64,000 nt of DNA, taken from assembly GCF_000721605.1 (NCBI RefSeq), contig NZ_JOIZ01000015.1:186001-250000 (forward strand), in the 5' to 3' direction. Positions 17,627-26,320 of this stretch are shown here, piece after piece. Under the pieces are notes generated by a model. That model saw only the letters and a program-made list of their open reading frames with translations, made no database searches and was not told where the DNA came from. Origin of the DNA: Streptomyces sp. NRRL S-37 (lineage in GTDB: Bacteria > Actinomycetota > Actinomycetes > Streptomycetales > Streptomycetaceae). Both the position numbers and the translations under genes were made by a program. Every line of letters starts with the position of its first letter. Position 1 is the stretch's first letter.

Positions 17627-20600
17627 CTACTTCTTCTCCCCGTCGTAGAGCGCGCTCACCTCCTCGGCGGTGAGTGCCTTGTCGTAGGCGTGGACCTCGT
17701 CCACCGCGCCGTCCCAGAAGTCGGTGTTCTCACCGTTGTACTGGGCGCGGCCCACGGCGAGGGGTCCGGTGGCGACGTAGGCGGGGCCGGCGGTGGAGGT
17801 CGCCACCGGCTTGCCGTCGACGTAGAGCTTGATCTGATCGGTCGCGTCGTCACGTACGCCGACGAGGTGGTACCAGCGGCCGGTCTCCGGCGTGGTCGCC
17901 AGTCGTGCGCGCTGTCCGTCGGGGGTGCTGAAGGCGAACGCGCCCTGGCCGTACTGCAGGTAGAACGGGCTGGCCTGGCGGCGTCCGTCCTGGCTGACGG
18001 CGGTGGCGTAGTTGCCGGGCAGGGAGTCGAGGGTGACCCAGGCGGAGACCGTGTAGCTGCCGGTGGTGTCGACCACGGGGCCTTCGGTCTGGGCGAACTG
18101 TCCCTGGCCGTCGAACGTCAGGGCGCTGCCGCTGACTCCGTCCGTCCAGCCGGTGCCCTCGCTCAGGGTGAGCGGCTTGTTGTTGGGGCCGTCGTCCTTC
18201 GCGGTGGTGCCGGTGCCCTCGTCGAGGGACCAGGAGCCGCCGCCCTTGAGGGGCTCGCGGTCGCCGGCCGCGGCGCCGGCCGCGATGACCTTGCGGTTGA
18301 TCTCGCGGATCGGGGCCGGGTCGACCTTGGTCTCGCGGCGGTCGTAGGTGTACAGACCGTTGAGTTCGTTCTCCAGGTCGGTGATCTGGGTGTACACCGA
18401 TCCGGAGAGTTCGGCGCCGGCCTGGTCGAGGTAGAACTTCTCGGTGTTCTCGACGTACTTGCGGGTCAGTGCCGCCTTGTCGGTGACACCGCTGTAGATC
18501 ACGGTCGGCGTGCCCGGCCACATGTGGCCCGGGGTGCGCAGCGTGAAGCCGCCGTGCTCGCCGTCCATGGCCGCCCGGTGGTCCGGGAAGGGCGCGTCGT
18601 CGTTGTTGTAGTCGTGGTGGTCGATGATGTCGCCGGTGCCCGAGTCACCCTTGGAGTTGCAGCAGTTGACGCCGCTGTGGGTGTTGACGACGCGGGACGG
18701 GTCGGCGGCCTTCACCGACTCGGCGATGCGGCCGGTCTCCTCGCGGTTCCACTCGCCCCAGCCCTCGTTGAAGACGATCCAGCCGATGACGGAGGGCGAG
18801 TTGTGGTGCTGGCGCATCATCTCGCGGCCCTGGTCGACGAAGGCCTTCTGTCCGGTCTCATCGGTGAGGTTCCCGGAGACGAAGTCCTGCCAGACGAGCA
18901 GGCCGAGCTTGTCCGCGTGGTAGAACCAGCGCGGTGACTCCACCTTGATGTGCTTGCGGACGGCGTTGAAGCCGAGCTTCTTGTGCGCTTCCAGGTCGAA
19001 GGCGAGCGCGTCGTCGCTGGGCGCGGTGTAGAGGCCGTCGGGCCAGAAGCCCTGGTCGAGGGTGGCCAGGGAGAAGATCGGCTTGCCGTTGAGGACCAGC
19101 TTCTGGAAGCCGCCGACCTCCTTGATGCCGATCTCGCGCATACCGAAGTAGCTGCCGACCTTGTCGGTGGACCGGCCGTCCTTCAGCCTGACGTCGAGGT
19201 CGTAGAGGTAGGGGTCGTCCGGGCTCCACAGGTGCTGCTTGGCCACGCGCAGGTTCAGCTTGCTGTTGGCCGGTCCGCTGACCCGGCCGACGACCTTGCC
19301 GCGGGCGTCGCGTGCGACGGCCTCGACACGGGCGTGCCGGGAGGCGTCCTCGGACTCGACGGTCACGGCGAGGGTGCCGGTGTCGATGTCGGGCGTGGTG
19401 ACGACGTTGTCGATCGCGGCGTCGGCGACGGGCTCCATCCAGACGGTCTGCCAGATGCCGGACGACTGGGTGTAGAAGATGCCGCCGGGGTTGGTGGACT
19501 GCTTGCCCATCGGCTGGTTGGCGCCGCCGGTGTCGGTGACCGCGACGACGATCTCCTGCTTGCCCCGGCCCTTGATCGCGTCGGTGATGTCGGCGCTGAA
19601 GGCGTTGTAGCCGCCGGTGTGTTCGGCGACCTTCGTGCCGTTGACGTAGACGGTGGCCTGGTAGTCGACGGCGCCGAAGTTGAGCTTGAGCCGGTTGTCC
19701 TTGCCGCTCTTGCCGACCTTCCAGCTCTTCGGCACGTCCACGAGCTTGCGGTAGAACATGTGGTCCTCGTGCCGCTCGAGCCCGGAGAGCTGCGACTCGA
19801 CCGGGAACGGCACGATGATCTTCTCGTCCAGGTCCTTGCCGAAGACCGGCTGCTCACCGGCCTCGGCACCGCTGAACTGCCAGGGTCCGTTGAGGTTCTT
19901 CCACTTCGAGCGGACCTGCTGCGGGCGGGGGTACTCCGGCAGCGGGTGGTTCTTGTCGACCTTGTCGCCCCACGGCGTGGTGATGCGGTGGGTGGAGGTG
20001 TTCACGGCGTAACGGACGATACGGGGAACGGCCTTGCCGCCGGCCGTGAGGCCGCCCTCGCCGTCGTAGGTGAACCGGACCTGCTGGTTCTTCTGGATCG
20101 GCTCGGAGAGCGTGATCAGGAGGGAGCCGGGGTCGCCGGGGGCGGCCGTCACCGACTTGACCGGCATGGCGGTCGTGTCGGCCTCGATCTTGAGGTGGCC
20201 GGCCACCTCGGCGAGGTCGCCCACCGGGTCCTCGAACCGGGCGCGCAGCTTCCGGCCGTCCTCGGTGACGGTCGGCTCCACGGGGAAGACCTCGAAGCCG
20301 GCGGGCGGGGTGAACGCCGTCGTCGGCACGAGCTGCTTGGGCATCGTGGGCGTCGACCAGCGCAGGAACATGTTGGCGCCGCCGACGTCCTGGAACATCT
20401 CCATACGGAAGTCGTGCTTCTCGCCCGCGGTCAGTTTGATCGCCGCGCTGGTCTGTTCCTTGTCCCAGTCACCCACCCAGTGGTCGATGACGGGTTCGTC
20501 GTCGATGAAGAGCCGGAATCCGTTGTCGCCGATGGCGTGGAAGGTGTAATCACCGGTCTCCGGCGCCTCGATCTGCCCGGTCCAGCGGGCGGTGGTGTGC

Positions 20601-20902
20601 TCCGTCCGCCCGGTCAGCTCCTCGAAGGTGCCGGTCAGTCCGGAGAAGTTGATCTGCGGCTCCAGCAGGGTGCCGCCGAGTTCGGCGAAGTCCCGGGCGC
20701 CCGGCGCCGACATGCTGAAGTACTCGCCCTTCAGGCCGTGCACCACGACATCGGCGTCGGCGGCGGTCGCGCCGGCGGACACTCCGGCGGTCGGCACGGC
20801 GGCCGACGCGGCGGGAGCCAGCGCGCCCGTGGACAGGGCCAGAGCGGTCACGGTCAGCAACGCCCATGATCTGGATCTCGGGCGGGTGAGTTGTCTTGTC
20901 AT
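17627..20902 (-). CDS. secreted glycoside hydrolase family 2 with PA14 and LamG domains
   Basis: This 1091-residue exported protein starts at the ATG at 20902, behind GAGGAAAGG. A signal peptide (1-34) is followed by a PA14 domain (about 55-200, with FHAIGDNGFRLFIDDEPVID), a linker domain (about 215-320), GH2 sugar-binding and immunoglobulin domains, a TIM barrel and a LamG/concanavalin domain (about 887-1088). The acid/base is Glu713 (FNEGWGEW) and the nucleophile Glu782 in DGEHGG. The barrel resembles the other two GH2 enzymes here. A perfect class B operator lies 73 bases upstream of the start. It probably attacks an insoluble glycan; specificity is unknown. Confidence 0.9.
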   Translation of the reverse strand: MTRQLTRPRSRSWALLTVTALALSTGALAPAASAAVPTAGVSAGATAADADVVVHGLKGEYFSMSAPGARDFAELGGTLLEPQINFSGLTGTFEELTGRTEHTTARWTGQIEAPETGDYTFHAIGDNGFRLFIDDEPVIDHWVGDWDKEQTSAAIKLTAGEKHDFRMEMFQDVGGANMFLRWSTPTMPKQLVPTTAFTPPAGFEVFPVEPTVTEDGRKLRARFEDPVGDLAEVAGHLKIEADTTAMPVKSVTAAPGDPGSLLITLSEPIQKNQQVRFTYDGEGGLTAGGKAVPRIVRYAVNTSTHRITTPWGDKVDKNHPLPEYPRPQQVRSKWKNLNGPWQFSGAEAGEQPVFGKDLDEKIIVPFPVESQLSGLERHEDHMFYRKLVDVPKSWKVGKSGKDNRLKLNFGAVDYQATVYVNGTKVAEHTGGYNAFSADITDAIKGRGKQEIVVAVTDTGGANQPMGKQSTNPGGIFYTQSSGIWQTVWMEPVADAAIDNVVTTPDIDTGTLAVTVESEDASRHARVEAVARDARGKVVGRVSGPANSKLNLRVAKQHLWSPDDPYLYDLDVRLKDGRSTDKVGSYFGMREIGIKEVGGFQKLVLNGKPIFSLATLDQGFWPDGLYTAPSDDALAFDLEAHKKLGFNAVRKHIKVESPRWFYHADKLGLLVWQDFVSGNLTDETGQKAFVDQGREMMRQHHNSPSVIGWIVFNEGWGEWNREETGRIAESVKAADPSRVVNTHSGVNCCNSKGDSGTGDIIDHHDYNNDDAPFPDHRAAMDGEHGGFTLRTPGHMWPGTPTVIYSGVTDKAALTRKYVENTEKFYLDQAGAELSGSVYTQITDLENELNGLYTYDRRETKVDPAPIREINRKVIAAGAAAGDREPLKGGGSWSLDEGTGTTAKDDGPNNKPLTLSEGTGWTDGVSGSALTFDGQGQFAQTEGPVVDTTGSYTVSAWVTLDSLPGNYATAVSQDGRRQASPFYLQYGQGAFAFSTPDGQRARLATTPETGRWYHLVGVRDDATDQIKLYVDGKPVATSTAGPAYVATGPLAVGRAQYNGENTDFWDGAVDEVHAYDKALTAEEVSALYDGEKK

Positions 20903-20974
20903 CGAACCTTTCCTCGCGCAGAGGGCATGGGGCCAGGACGAAACAGGGGTGGCCATCGGCTCGGCCGGCATTCA

Positions 20975-20988
20975 TTCCAACGTTGGAA
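20975..20988. promoter_or_regulatory. LacI-family operator, class B (TTCCAACGTTGGAA)
   Basis: This perfect 14-base palindrome lies 73 bases upstream of the PA14-GH2 start. The AACGTT core is shared with the site over the promoter of the second lacI-type gene (8550-8563), and the left half with 10213-10226. Confidence 0.8.
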
Positions 20989-21041
20989 ATTCGTTGTGCA
21001 GCGGAATGACAACACGCCATCCGACGACTGTCCAGGCTTCG

Positions 21042-21070
21042 CGCACAGCTGATGCCCCATCAGCTGTGCG
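21042..21070. repeat. perfect 13-base inverted repeat in the divergent promoter region
   Basis: CGCACAGCTGATG (21042-21054) is exactly complementary to 21058-21070, with a 3-base loop. It sits between the two operators and may be a regulator site or an insulating bidirectional terminator. Confidence 0.6.
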
Positions 21071-21126
21071 GATCTTCACGGCGCGATGACGGCTCACCCG
21101 GTGGCGACCGGACCCCCACGGCTCTA

Positions 21127-21180
21127 TTGACATGTCTCCCGTCGATCACCATCCTGTGGGAACGGATTTCATCGATGTAA
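21127..21180 (+). promoter_or_regulatory. GH43 promoter with class A LacI operator
   Basis: TTGACA (21127-21132) has a possible but poor -10 box, CATCCT, 17 bases downstream (21150-21155). TTTCATCGATGTAA (21167-21180) then covers the expected transcription start and differs from the perfect class A palindrome at one position. The GH43 ATG is 27 bases further, behind GGAGGTGA. Confidence 0.65.
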
Positions 21181-21207
21181 ACCTCGGCGTGGAGGTGACG
21201 GGACACG

Positions 21208-22302
21208 ATGGCCAGGCTTCCCCACGGGCCGAAGAGACTCTCCCGCCGTCTGGCCGGAGCCCTCGGCTTCGTCCTGTCCGGTGTGCTCGCCGCCGCGCTG
21301 ACCCTGACGTCCGCCGGACCCGCCCAGGCGGACCGGACCGGTCTGCGCGCCGCGGATCCGAGCGTGCTGCGGGTCGGCGGCACGTACATCTCGGCGCAGT
21401 CGACCGGAGGGGGCATCGCCGTACGGCAGGCCTCCTCGACGGCGGCCCTGGACTCGGCGGCCCCGCGGCGGGTCTGGTCGGACACGCGCGGTCTCGGCGA
21501 GGTCTGGGCGCCGGAGATCGTGATGGACGGCGGCCGCTACTACATCTACTTCACGGCCGGGCGCGGAGCGGCCCACCGGATGTACGTGATCAGCTCGGCC
21601 GCCACCGACAGCGGCTACTCCGCCGAGACGAAACTGGCCCTGCCGGACGACAAGTGGGCCATCGACGGGACCCTGTTCACGTTCAACGGACAGCGCTGGT
21701 TCGTCTGGTCCGGCTGGGCCGGGGACAGCAACGTCGAGCAGAACCTGTACATCGCCCGGATGAGCGGTCCGACCACGCCGACCGGCGCGCGGCACATCAT
21801 CTCGCAGCCCCGGGAGAGCTGGGAGCGGGTGGTCGGCAACCCGTTCATCAACGAGGGCCCCGAACCGATCATGGACCCCAACGGGCAGCTGCACATCACC
21901 TACTCCGCCAACGGCAGCTGGAGCGACCAGTACTGCCTGGCCGACCTGCGGCTGCGGGCCGGCGGCGACCCGACGTACGTGTGGGACTGGTACAAGTCCA
22001 ACGGCTGTCTGTTCGGCTCCCACCGGGCCACGATGATGGCCGGCTGGGACCCGACGCTGCATGTCGACGGACCCGGCCACCACAGCTTCGTGCTGCTGCG
22101 CGGTGACATCGGCACCAGCCCGCCCGCCGGGCCGAGGTTCCCGCTGATGTTCCACGCGGTGCCGAAGGGCACGCCGTACAGCTGGGAGAACCGCTACTGG
22201 TACACGGGCACGTTCTGCTGGTGGGGGAACACCACCTACAGCCGCGCCAACGTCCCCGGGCCGAACACCGACACCGGCTGGAGTCTCAAGTTCTTCGAGT
22301 AG
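21208..22302 (+). CDS. secreted glycoside hydrolase family 43
   Basis: This 364-residue exported protein has a signal peptide (about 1-41, ending GPAQA) and a five-bladed propeller of the GH43 type. The expected catalytic triad is visible: Asp50 in AADPSVLRVGGTYI (base), Asp153 in KWAIDGTLF (pKa modulator) and Glu216 in NEGPEPIM (acid). GH43 enzymes cleave arabinofuranosides, xylosides or galactofuranosides, so the exact bond is open. It starts at the ATG at 21208 behind GGAGGTGA. The class A operator upstream puts it under the same inferred control as the intracellular GH2 enzyme and the MalFG-type importer. Its stop is convergent with the esterase, with no gap of note. Confidence 0.85.
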   Translation: MARLPHGPKRLSRRLAGALGFVLSGVLAAALTLTSAGPAQADRTGLRAADPSVLRVGGTYISAQSTGGGIAVRQASSTAALDSAAPRRVWSDTRGLGEVWAPEIVMDGGRYYIYFTAGRGAAHRMYVISSAATDSGYSAETKLALPDDKWAIDGTLFTFNGQRWFVWSGWAGDSNVEQNLYIARMSGPTTPTGARHIISQPRESWERVVGNPFINEGPEPIMDPNGQLHITYSANGSWSDQYCLADLRLRAGGDPTYVWDWYKSNGCLFGSHRATMMAGWDPTLHVDGPGHHSFVLLRGDIGTSPPAGPRFPLMFHAVPKGTPYSWENRYWYTGTFCWWGNTTYSRANVPGPNTDTGWSLKFFE

Positions 22303-22303
22303 G

Positions 22304-23485
22304 TCACTCCCCGGCCCGCGTGAACGGGCCGCCCTCGGCCGCGAAGGCGTGGGCGGCGAAGCGTGCGCCGATGCGGCGGTGCGCGGCCGCGTCGGGGTGG
22401 AGCCGGTCGGGCAGCGGCAGTTCGGCGTGGTCCGCCTCGCCGTAGAGGTCACGGCCGTCGAGGTAGTGCAGGTTCGGATCCTCGGCCGCGCGTTGCGTCA
22501 CGATGCGCTTCAGCTCGTCGCGGATGACGTTGAGCGTCAGCTTGCCCGCGGCCCGCTCTCCGGGATCGCCCGTGGCGGTGAACAGGAGCCTGCCCTCGGC
22601 GAGGTGGCTGAAGTCGTAGGCGGTGGGGCCGGGTGTGTCCTCGTGGAGGGGGCACAGGATCGGCGAGACCACCAGCAGCGGCGCGGTGGGGTGGCCCTCG
22701 CGGAGGGTGTCGAGGAAGCCGTGGACGGCCGGGGTGAAGGCGCGCAGCCGCATCAGGTCGGCGTTGACCAGGTTGATGCCGATCTTGACGCTGATCAGGT
22801 CTGCGGGTGTGTCGCGCATGGTCCGGGCGACGAACGGGTCGAGCAGGGCACTGCCGCCGAAGCCCAGGTTGACCAGTTCCACGCCGCCCCGCGCCGCGGC
22901 GAGCGCGGGCCAGGTCGTGGTGGGGCTCGCGGCGTCGGAGCCGTGGCTGATGGAGCTGCCGTGGTGCAGCCAGGTCCTGCGGCCGGAGGCGGGCGCGGGC
23001 TCGACGGGGGCGTCGGTGCGCAGGGCGACGAGTTCGGTGGTCTCGTTGTGCGGAAGCCAGATCTCGACGGTCTTGTCGCGCTCGGGCAGGCCGGTGAAGC
23101 GGAGGGTGACGGCCGGGCCGGTGCCGTGTTCGACCGCTCCGGTGCTCATGTCGATGGTCAGGGTGTTGCCGCCGGCCGCGGTCGCCCGGCCGGCCGGGCT
23201 TCCGTCGACGAGCAGGTCGTACCGGCCGTCCGGGCGGGGCGGGGCACCGATGTAGACCTGCTTGGTGGGCAGGGTGTCGAGTTCGACCGCGGTCGCCCGG
23301 GTGCGGAAGACCAGGCGTACGCCGGAGGGCTGGGACTCGGCCATGGCGAGCTGTCCGTCGGTGTTCCGGGCGCGGGCCCAGGCGGGCAGGCGGTGGGGCA
23401 GGACCCCGTTCGCCGTGGGCTCCAGGTCGAGGGCGCCGCGTACGAGGTCCGCGGTGAGGGGGGTGGTGTGCACAGCGGGGGACAT
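22304..23485 (-). CDS. SGNH/GDSL-type esterase with N-terminal beta-sandwich
   Basis: This 393-residue protein has an N-terminal domain (about 1-160) like that of SsfX3-type GDSL enzymes, with LPHRLPAWARA and AESQPSGVRLVF. The SGNH hydrolase domain shows block I in HHGSSISHGSD (near residue 177), block II in GFGGSALLDP, block III in KIGINLVNAD, and the Asp-His pair in LPDRLHPDAAAH. No signal peptide is evident. It lies 26 bases downstream of the TetR gene on the same strand, so the two are probably one transcript controlled by that regulator. It could deacylate or deacetylate sugars, or act on an unrelated ester. Confidence 0.85.
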   Translation of the reverse strand: MSPAVHTTPLTADLVRGALDLEPTANGVLPHRLPAWARARNTDGQLAMAESQPSGVRLVFRTRATAVELDTLPTKQVYIGAPPRPDGRYDLLVDGSPAGRATAAGGNTLTIDMSTGAVEHGTGPAVTLRFTGLPERDKTVEIWLPHNETTELVALRTDAPVEPAPASGRRTWLHHGSSISHGSDAASPTTTWPALAAARGGVELVNLGFGGSALLDPFVARTMRDTPADLISVKIGINLVNADLMRLRAFTPAVHGFLDTLREGHPTAPLLVVSPILCPLHEDTPGPTAYDFSHLAEGRLLFTATGDPGERAAGKLTLNVIRDELKRIVTQRAAEDPNLHYLDGRDLYGEADHAELPLPDRLHPDAAAHRRIGARFAAHAFAAEGGPFTRAGE

Positions 23486-23511
23486 GGTTTCCGTCCGTGG
23501 GTCGGGGCGGT

Positions 23512-24102
23512 TCAGGGGCCGGGAGTGGTGGTGGGCGCGGGCCAGTTGCGCAGGAGGGCGTCGAGCACGTCGAGGACGCGTGACCAGGTCTCCTGAGTGT
23601 CGGGGGCGCTGTGGCTGAACCCTCCGCCCATCTCGATGCTGACGTAGCCGTGGAAGACGCTGCCCAGCAGGCGGACCGCGTGGGTCTGGTCCGGTTCCGC
23701 CAGGTCGTAACCGCGCAGGAGGGCCCGGGTCATCTGCGCGTGCCGGACCCCCGCGCTGCCGGCGGCCGTTTCCGGATCGAGCCGGAACTGGGCCGCCGCA
23801 TAGCGTCCGGGGTGCTCCCGCGCGTAGTCGCGGTAGACGTTCGCCAGGGCGGTCAGGGCGTCCTTGCCCGCCCGTCCGGCCAGGGCGTCGGCGGCACGGT
23901 CGGCGAGTTCCTCCAGGGCGAGCAGCGCGATCCGTGTCCTGAGGTCCTGGGAGTTCCTCACGTGGGAGTACAGGCTCGCCACCTTGACGTCGAAGCGCCG
24001 GGCGAGCTCGGAGACGGTCACCCGGTCGAAGCCGACCTCGTCGGCGAGCTCCGCCCCCGCTCTGGTCAGGCGTTCCGCCGTCAGTCCTACGCGTGCTGCC
24101 AT
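23512..24102 (-). CDS. TetR-family transcriptional regulator
   Basis: This 196-residue regulator has an N-terminal helix-turn-helix ([20 protein letters not shown], about residues 29-48) and a ligand-binding C-terminal domain of the AcrR type (YREHPGRY-like segment, then [20 protein letters not shown]). I chose the ATG at 24102, with GGAGAGG just upstream, over an in-frame ATG at 24117. The intergenic region to the ligase gene contains a clean TetR-type inverted repeat. It probably represses itself and the esterase in response to a small molecule. Confidence 0.88.
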   Translation of the reverse strand: MAARVGLTAERLTRAGAELADEVGFDRVTVSELARRFDVKVASLYSHVRNSQDLRTRIALLALEELADRAADALAGRAGKDALTALANVYRDYAREHPGRYAAAQFRLDPETAAGSAGVRHAQMTRALLRGYDLAEPDQTHAVRLLGSVFHGYVSIEMGGGFSHSAPDTQETWSRVLDVLDALLRNWPAPTTTPGP

Positions 24103-24138
24103 AGCTATCCTCTCCATCGGCTAAATCGATTATGCATC

Positions 24139-24157
24139 TGCCTAATACCTTTAGGCA
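24139..24157. promoter_or_regulatory. TetR-type operator
   Basis: TGCCTAA (24139-24145) and TTAGGCA (24151-24157) form perfect 7-base arms around a 5-base spacer, 37 bases upstream of the TetR start. It is AT-rich against its surroundings, as promoter-overlapping TetR sites usually are. Confidence 0.8.
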
Positions 24158-24210
24158 AACGGGCCGGGTGTGATGCCCGTCGGACCCCGTTGTCAGTGGG
24201 GGGAGGCAAG

Positions 24211-26292
24211 ATGCGACGCATGACAACACCTGCAGCAGTGATCGTGGATGCCGCCGCCTACGCGCAGGCGGTCGAGGACGCCGTACGCGCGGCCGCCGCC
24301 TACTACGAGGGCGGTACCTCGGCGCTGGACGACGACACCTACGACCGGCTGGTACGAGGGATCGCCGACTGGGAGGCGGAGCATCCCGACGGGATACTCC
24401 CCGACTCCCCCACCGGGAAGGTCGCCGGCGGGGCGGTGGAGGGCGACGTGCCGCACACGGTGCCCATGCTCAGCCTGGACAACGTGTTCTCCGCGGAGGA
24501 GTTCACCGCCTGGACGGCCTCCCTGTCCCGCCGTACCGGACGTGAGGCGACGCGTTTCAGTGTGGGTCCGAAGCTGGACGGGCTCGCGATCGCCGCCCGG
24601 TACAGCGGCGGCCGGCTCACCCGGCTGATCACCCGCGGGGACGGGACGGCCGGGGAGGACGTCTCGCACGCGATCGGCACCATCGAGGGGCTGCCCGAGA
24701 AGCTGGACGAGCCGGTCACCGTGGAGGTGCGCGGCGAAGTCCTCATGACGGCCGCCCAGTTCGAGCACGCCAACGAGGTGCGCACCTCGCACGGCGGGCA
24801 GCCGTTCGCCAATCCGCGCAACGCGGCGGCGGGCACGCTGCGGGCGAAGGAGCGCGTCTACACGGTCCCGATGACGTTCTTCGGCTACGGTCTGCTGCCG
24901 TTGCCCGACACCGACCCCGACCTCGCCGAGAAGCTGAACGAGCTCGCGCACAGCGAACTGATGGCGCTGGCCGGCGGTCTCGGGGTCCACACCAGCGCCC
25001 GGACCGCCGTCCCGGACGTCGTCGCCGAGACCGTCGAAGAGGTCCTGGACCGGGTGAAGGAGATCGCCGCGGTCCGTGCCGAGCTGCCGTTCGGCATCGA
25101 CGGGATCGTCATCAAGGCCGACCTCGCCGAGGACCAGCGGGCCGCGGGGTCCGGCTCCCGCGCGCCGCGCTGGGCGATCGCCTACAAGCTGCCGGCCGTG
25201 GAGAAGATCACCCGGCTGCTGGAGGTGGAGTGGAACGTCGGCCGTACGGGCATCATCGCGCCGCGCGGCGTCCTCGAACCGGTCGTCATCGACGGCTCCA
25301 CCATCACCTATGCCACCCTGCACAACCCGGCCGACATCACCCGCCGCGACCTGCGCCTGGGCGACCACGTCATGGTCCACCGGGCGGGCGACGTCATCCC
25401 CCGCATCGAGGCGCCGGTGGCCCATCTGCGGACGGGTGAGGAGCGGCCGATCGAGTTCCCCGCGCAGTGCCCGCGCTGCGGTTCGGACATCGACACCGGT
25501 GAGGAACGCTGGCGGTGCGCGCAGGGCCGCAACTGCCACCTGGTCGCGTCCCTCGCCTACGCGGCGGGCCGCGACCAGCTCGACATCGAGGGTCTGGGCG
25601 CCACCCGCGTGGTGCAGCTCGTCGAGGCGGGCCTGGTGGCCGATCTCGCCGATCTGTTCACCCTGCGGCGCGAGCAGTTGCTCGCCCTGGAGCGGATGGG
25701 CGAGACCAGCACCGACAATCTGCTCGCCGCGCTCGCCAAGGCCAAGGGGCAGCCGCTGTCGCGGGTGCTGTGCGCGCTGGGCGTGCGGGGTACGGGGAGG
25801 TCCATGTCCCGGCGCATCGCCCGCTACTTCGCCACCATGGACCACATCCGCGCGGCCGACGCCGACGCCATGCAGCGGGTCGACGGCATCGGGGCGGAGA
25901 AGGCCCCGTCGATCGTCGCGGAGCTCGCCGAACTGGCGCCGCTCATCGACAAGCTGGCCGCCGCCGGTGTCAACATGACGGAGCCCGGGGCCACTCCGCC
26001 GCCGCCCCCCGGCGCCGAGGACGACGCCCCGGCCGAGGGCGGCCCGCTGGCCGGGATGACGGTGGTGGTCACCGGCGCGATGACCGGGAAGCTGGAGAAG
26101 CTCTCCCGCAACGAGATGAACGAACTCGTCGAGCGGGCCGGCGGCCGTTCCTCCTCCAGCGTCTCCAAGAAGACCGCCCTCGTGGTCACGGGCGAGGGCG
26201 CCGGTTCCAAGCGGGCGAAGGCCGAACAGCTCGGCATCCGCCTCGCCACTCCGGAGGAGTTCGCCGCCCTGGTCGCCGAATTCCTCGACTGA
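24211..26292 (+). CDS. ligA: NAD-dependent DNA ligase
   Basis: This 693-residue enzyme seals nicks in duplex DNA using NAD. Adenylation-domain motifs are present: [11 protein letters not shown], the nucleotidyl-lysine Lys121 in GPKLDGLAI, and VEVRGEV. An OB fold, a four-cysteine zinc finger (CPRCG ... CAQGRNC, about residues 424-443), helix-hairpin-helix repeats ([12 protein letters not shown] and later) and a C-terminal BRCT domain (about 615-690) follow. It starts at the ATG at 24211 behind GGGAGG; an ATG at 24220 is possible. Its isolated position and divergent sequence suggest a second, accessory ligase rather than the essential copy, but that needs the rest of the genome. Confidence 0.9.
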   Translation: MRRMTTPAAVIVDAAAYAQAVEDAVRAAAAYYEGGTSALDDDTYDRLVRGIADWEAEHPDGILPDSPTGKVAGGAVEGDVPHTVPMLSLDNVFSAEEFTAWTASLSRRTGREATRFSVGPKLDGLAIAARYSGGRLTRLITRGDGTAGEDVSHAIGTIEGLPEKLDEPVTVEVRGEVLMTAAQFEHANEVRTSHGGQPFANPRNAAAGTLRAKERVYTVPMTFFGYGLLPLPDTDPDLAEKLNELAHSELMALAGGLGVHTSARTAVPDVVAETVEEVLDRVKEIAAVRAELPFGIDGIVIKADLAEDQRAAGSGSRAPRWAIAYKLPAVEKITRLLEVEWNVGRTGIIAPRGVLEPVVIDGSTITYATLHNPADITRRDLRLGDHVMVHRAGDVIPRIEAPVAHLRTGEERPIEFPAQCPRCGSDIDTGEERWRCAQGRNCHLVASLAYAAGRDQLDIEGLGATRVVQLVEAGLVADLADLFTLRREQLLALERMGETSTDNLLAALAKAKGQPLSRVLCALGVRGTGRSMSRRIARYFATMDHIRAADADAMQRVDGIGAEKAPSIVAELAELAPLIDKLAAAGVNMTEPGATPPPPPGAEDDAPAEGGPLAGMTVVVTGAMTGKLEKLSRNEMNELVERAGGRSSSSVSKKTALVVTGEGAGSKRAKAEQLGIRLATPEEFAALVAEFLD

Positions 26293-26320
26293 GCCGGCCG
26301 CCGGGGCCCGCGCCCGCCCG

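Larger units (their letters stand above)
20903..21207. other. divergent control region between PA14-GH2 and GH43 genes
   Basis: This 305-base region has no gene. It holds a class B operator (20975-20988) for the leftward GH2 gene, a perfect hairpin (21042-21070), and a promoter with a class A operator (21127-21180) for the rightward GH43 gene. Confidence 0.75.

Noticed and set aside
20903..20971. Longer N-terminus for the PA14-GH2 protein (start at 20971)
   Set aside because: It would place a long non-secretory stretch before the signal peptide; the ATG at 20902 has a good ribosome site and a normal leader.
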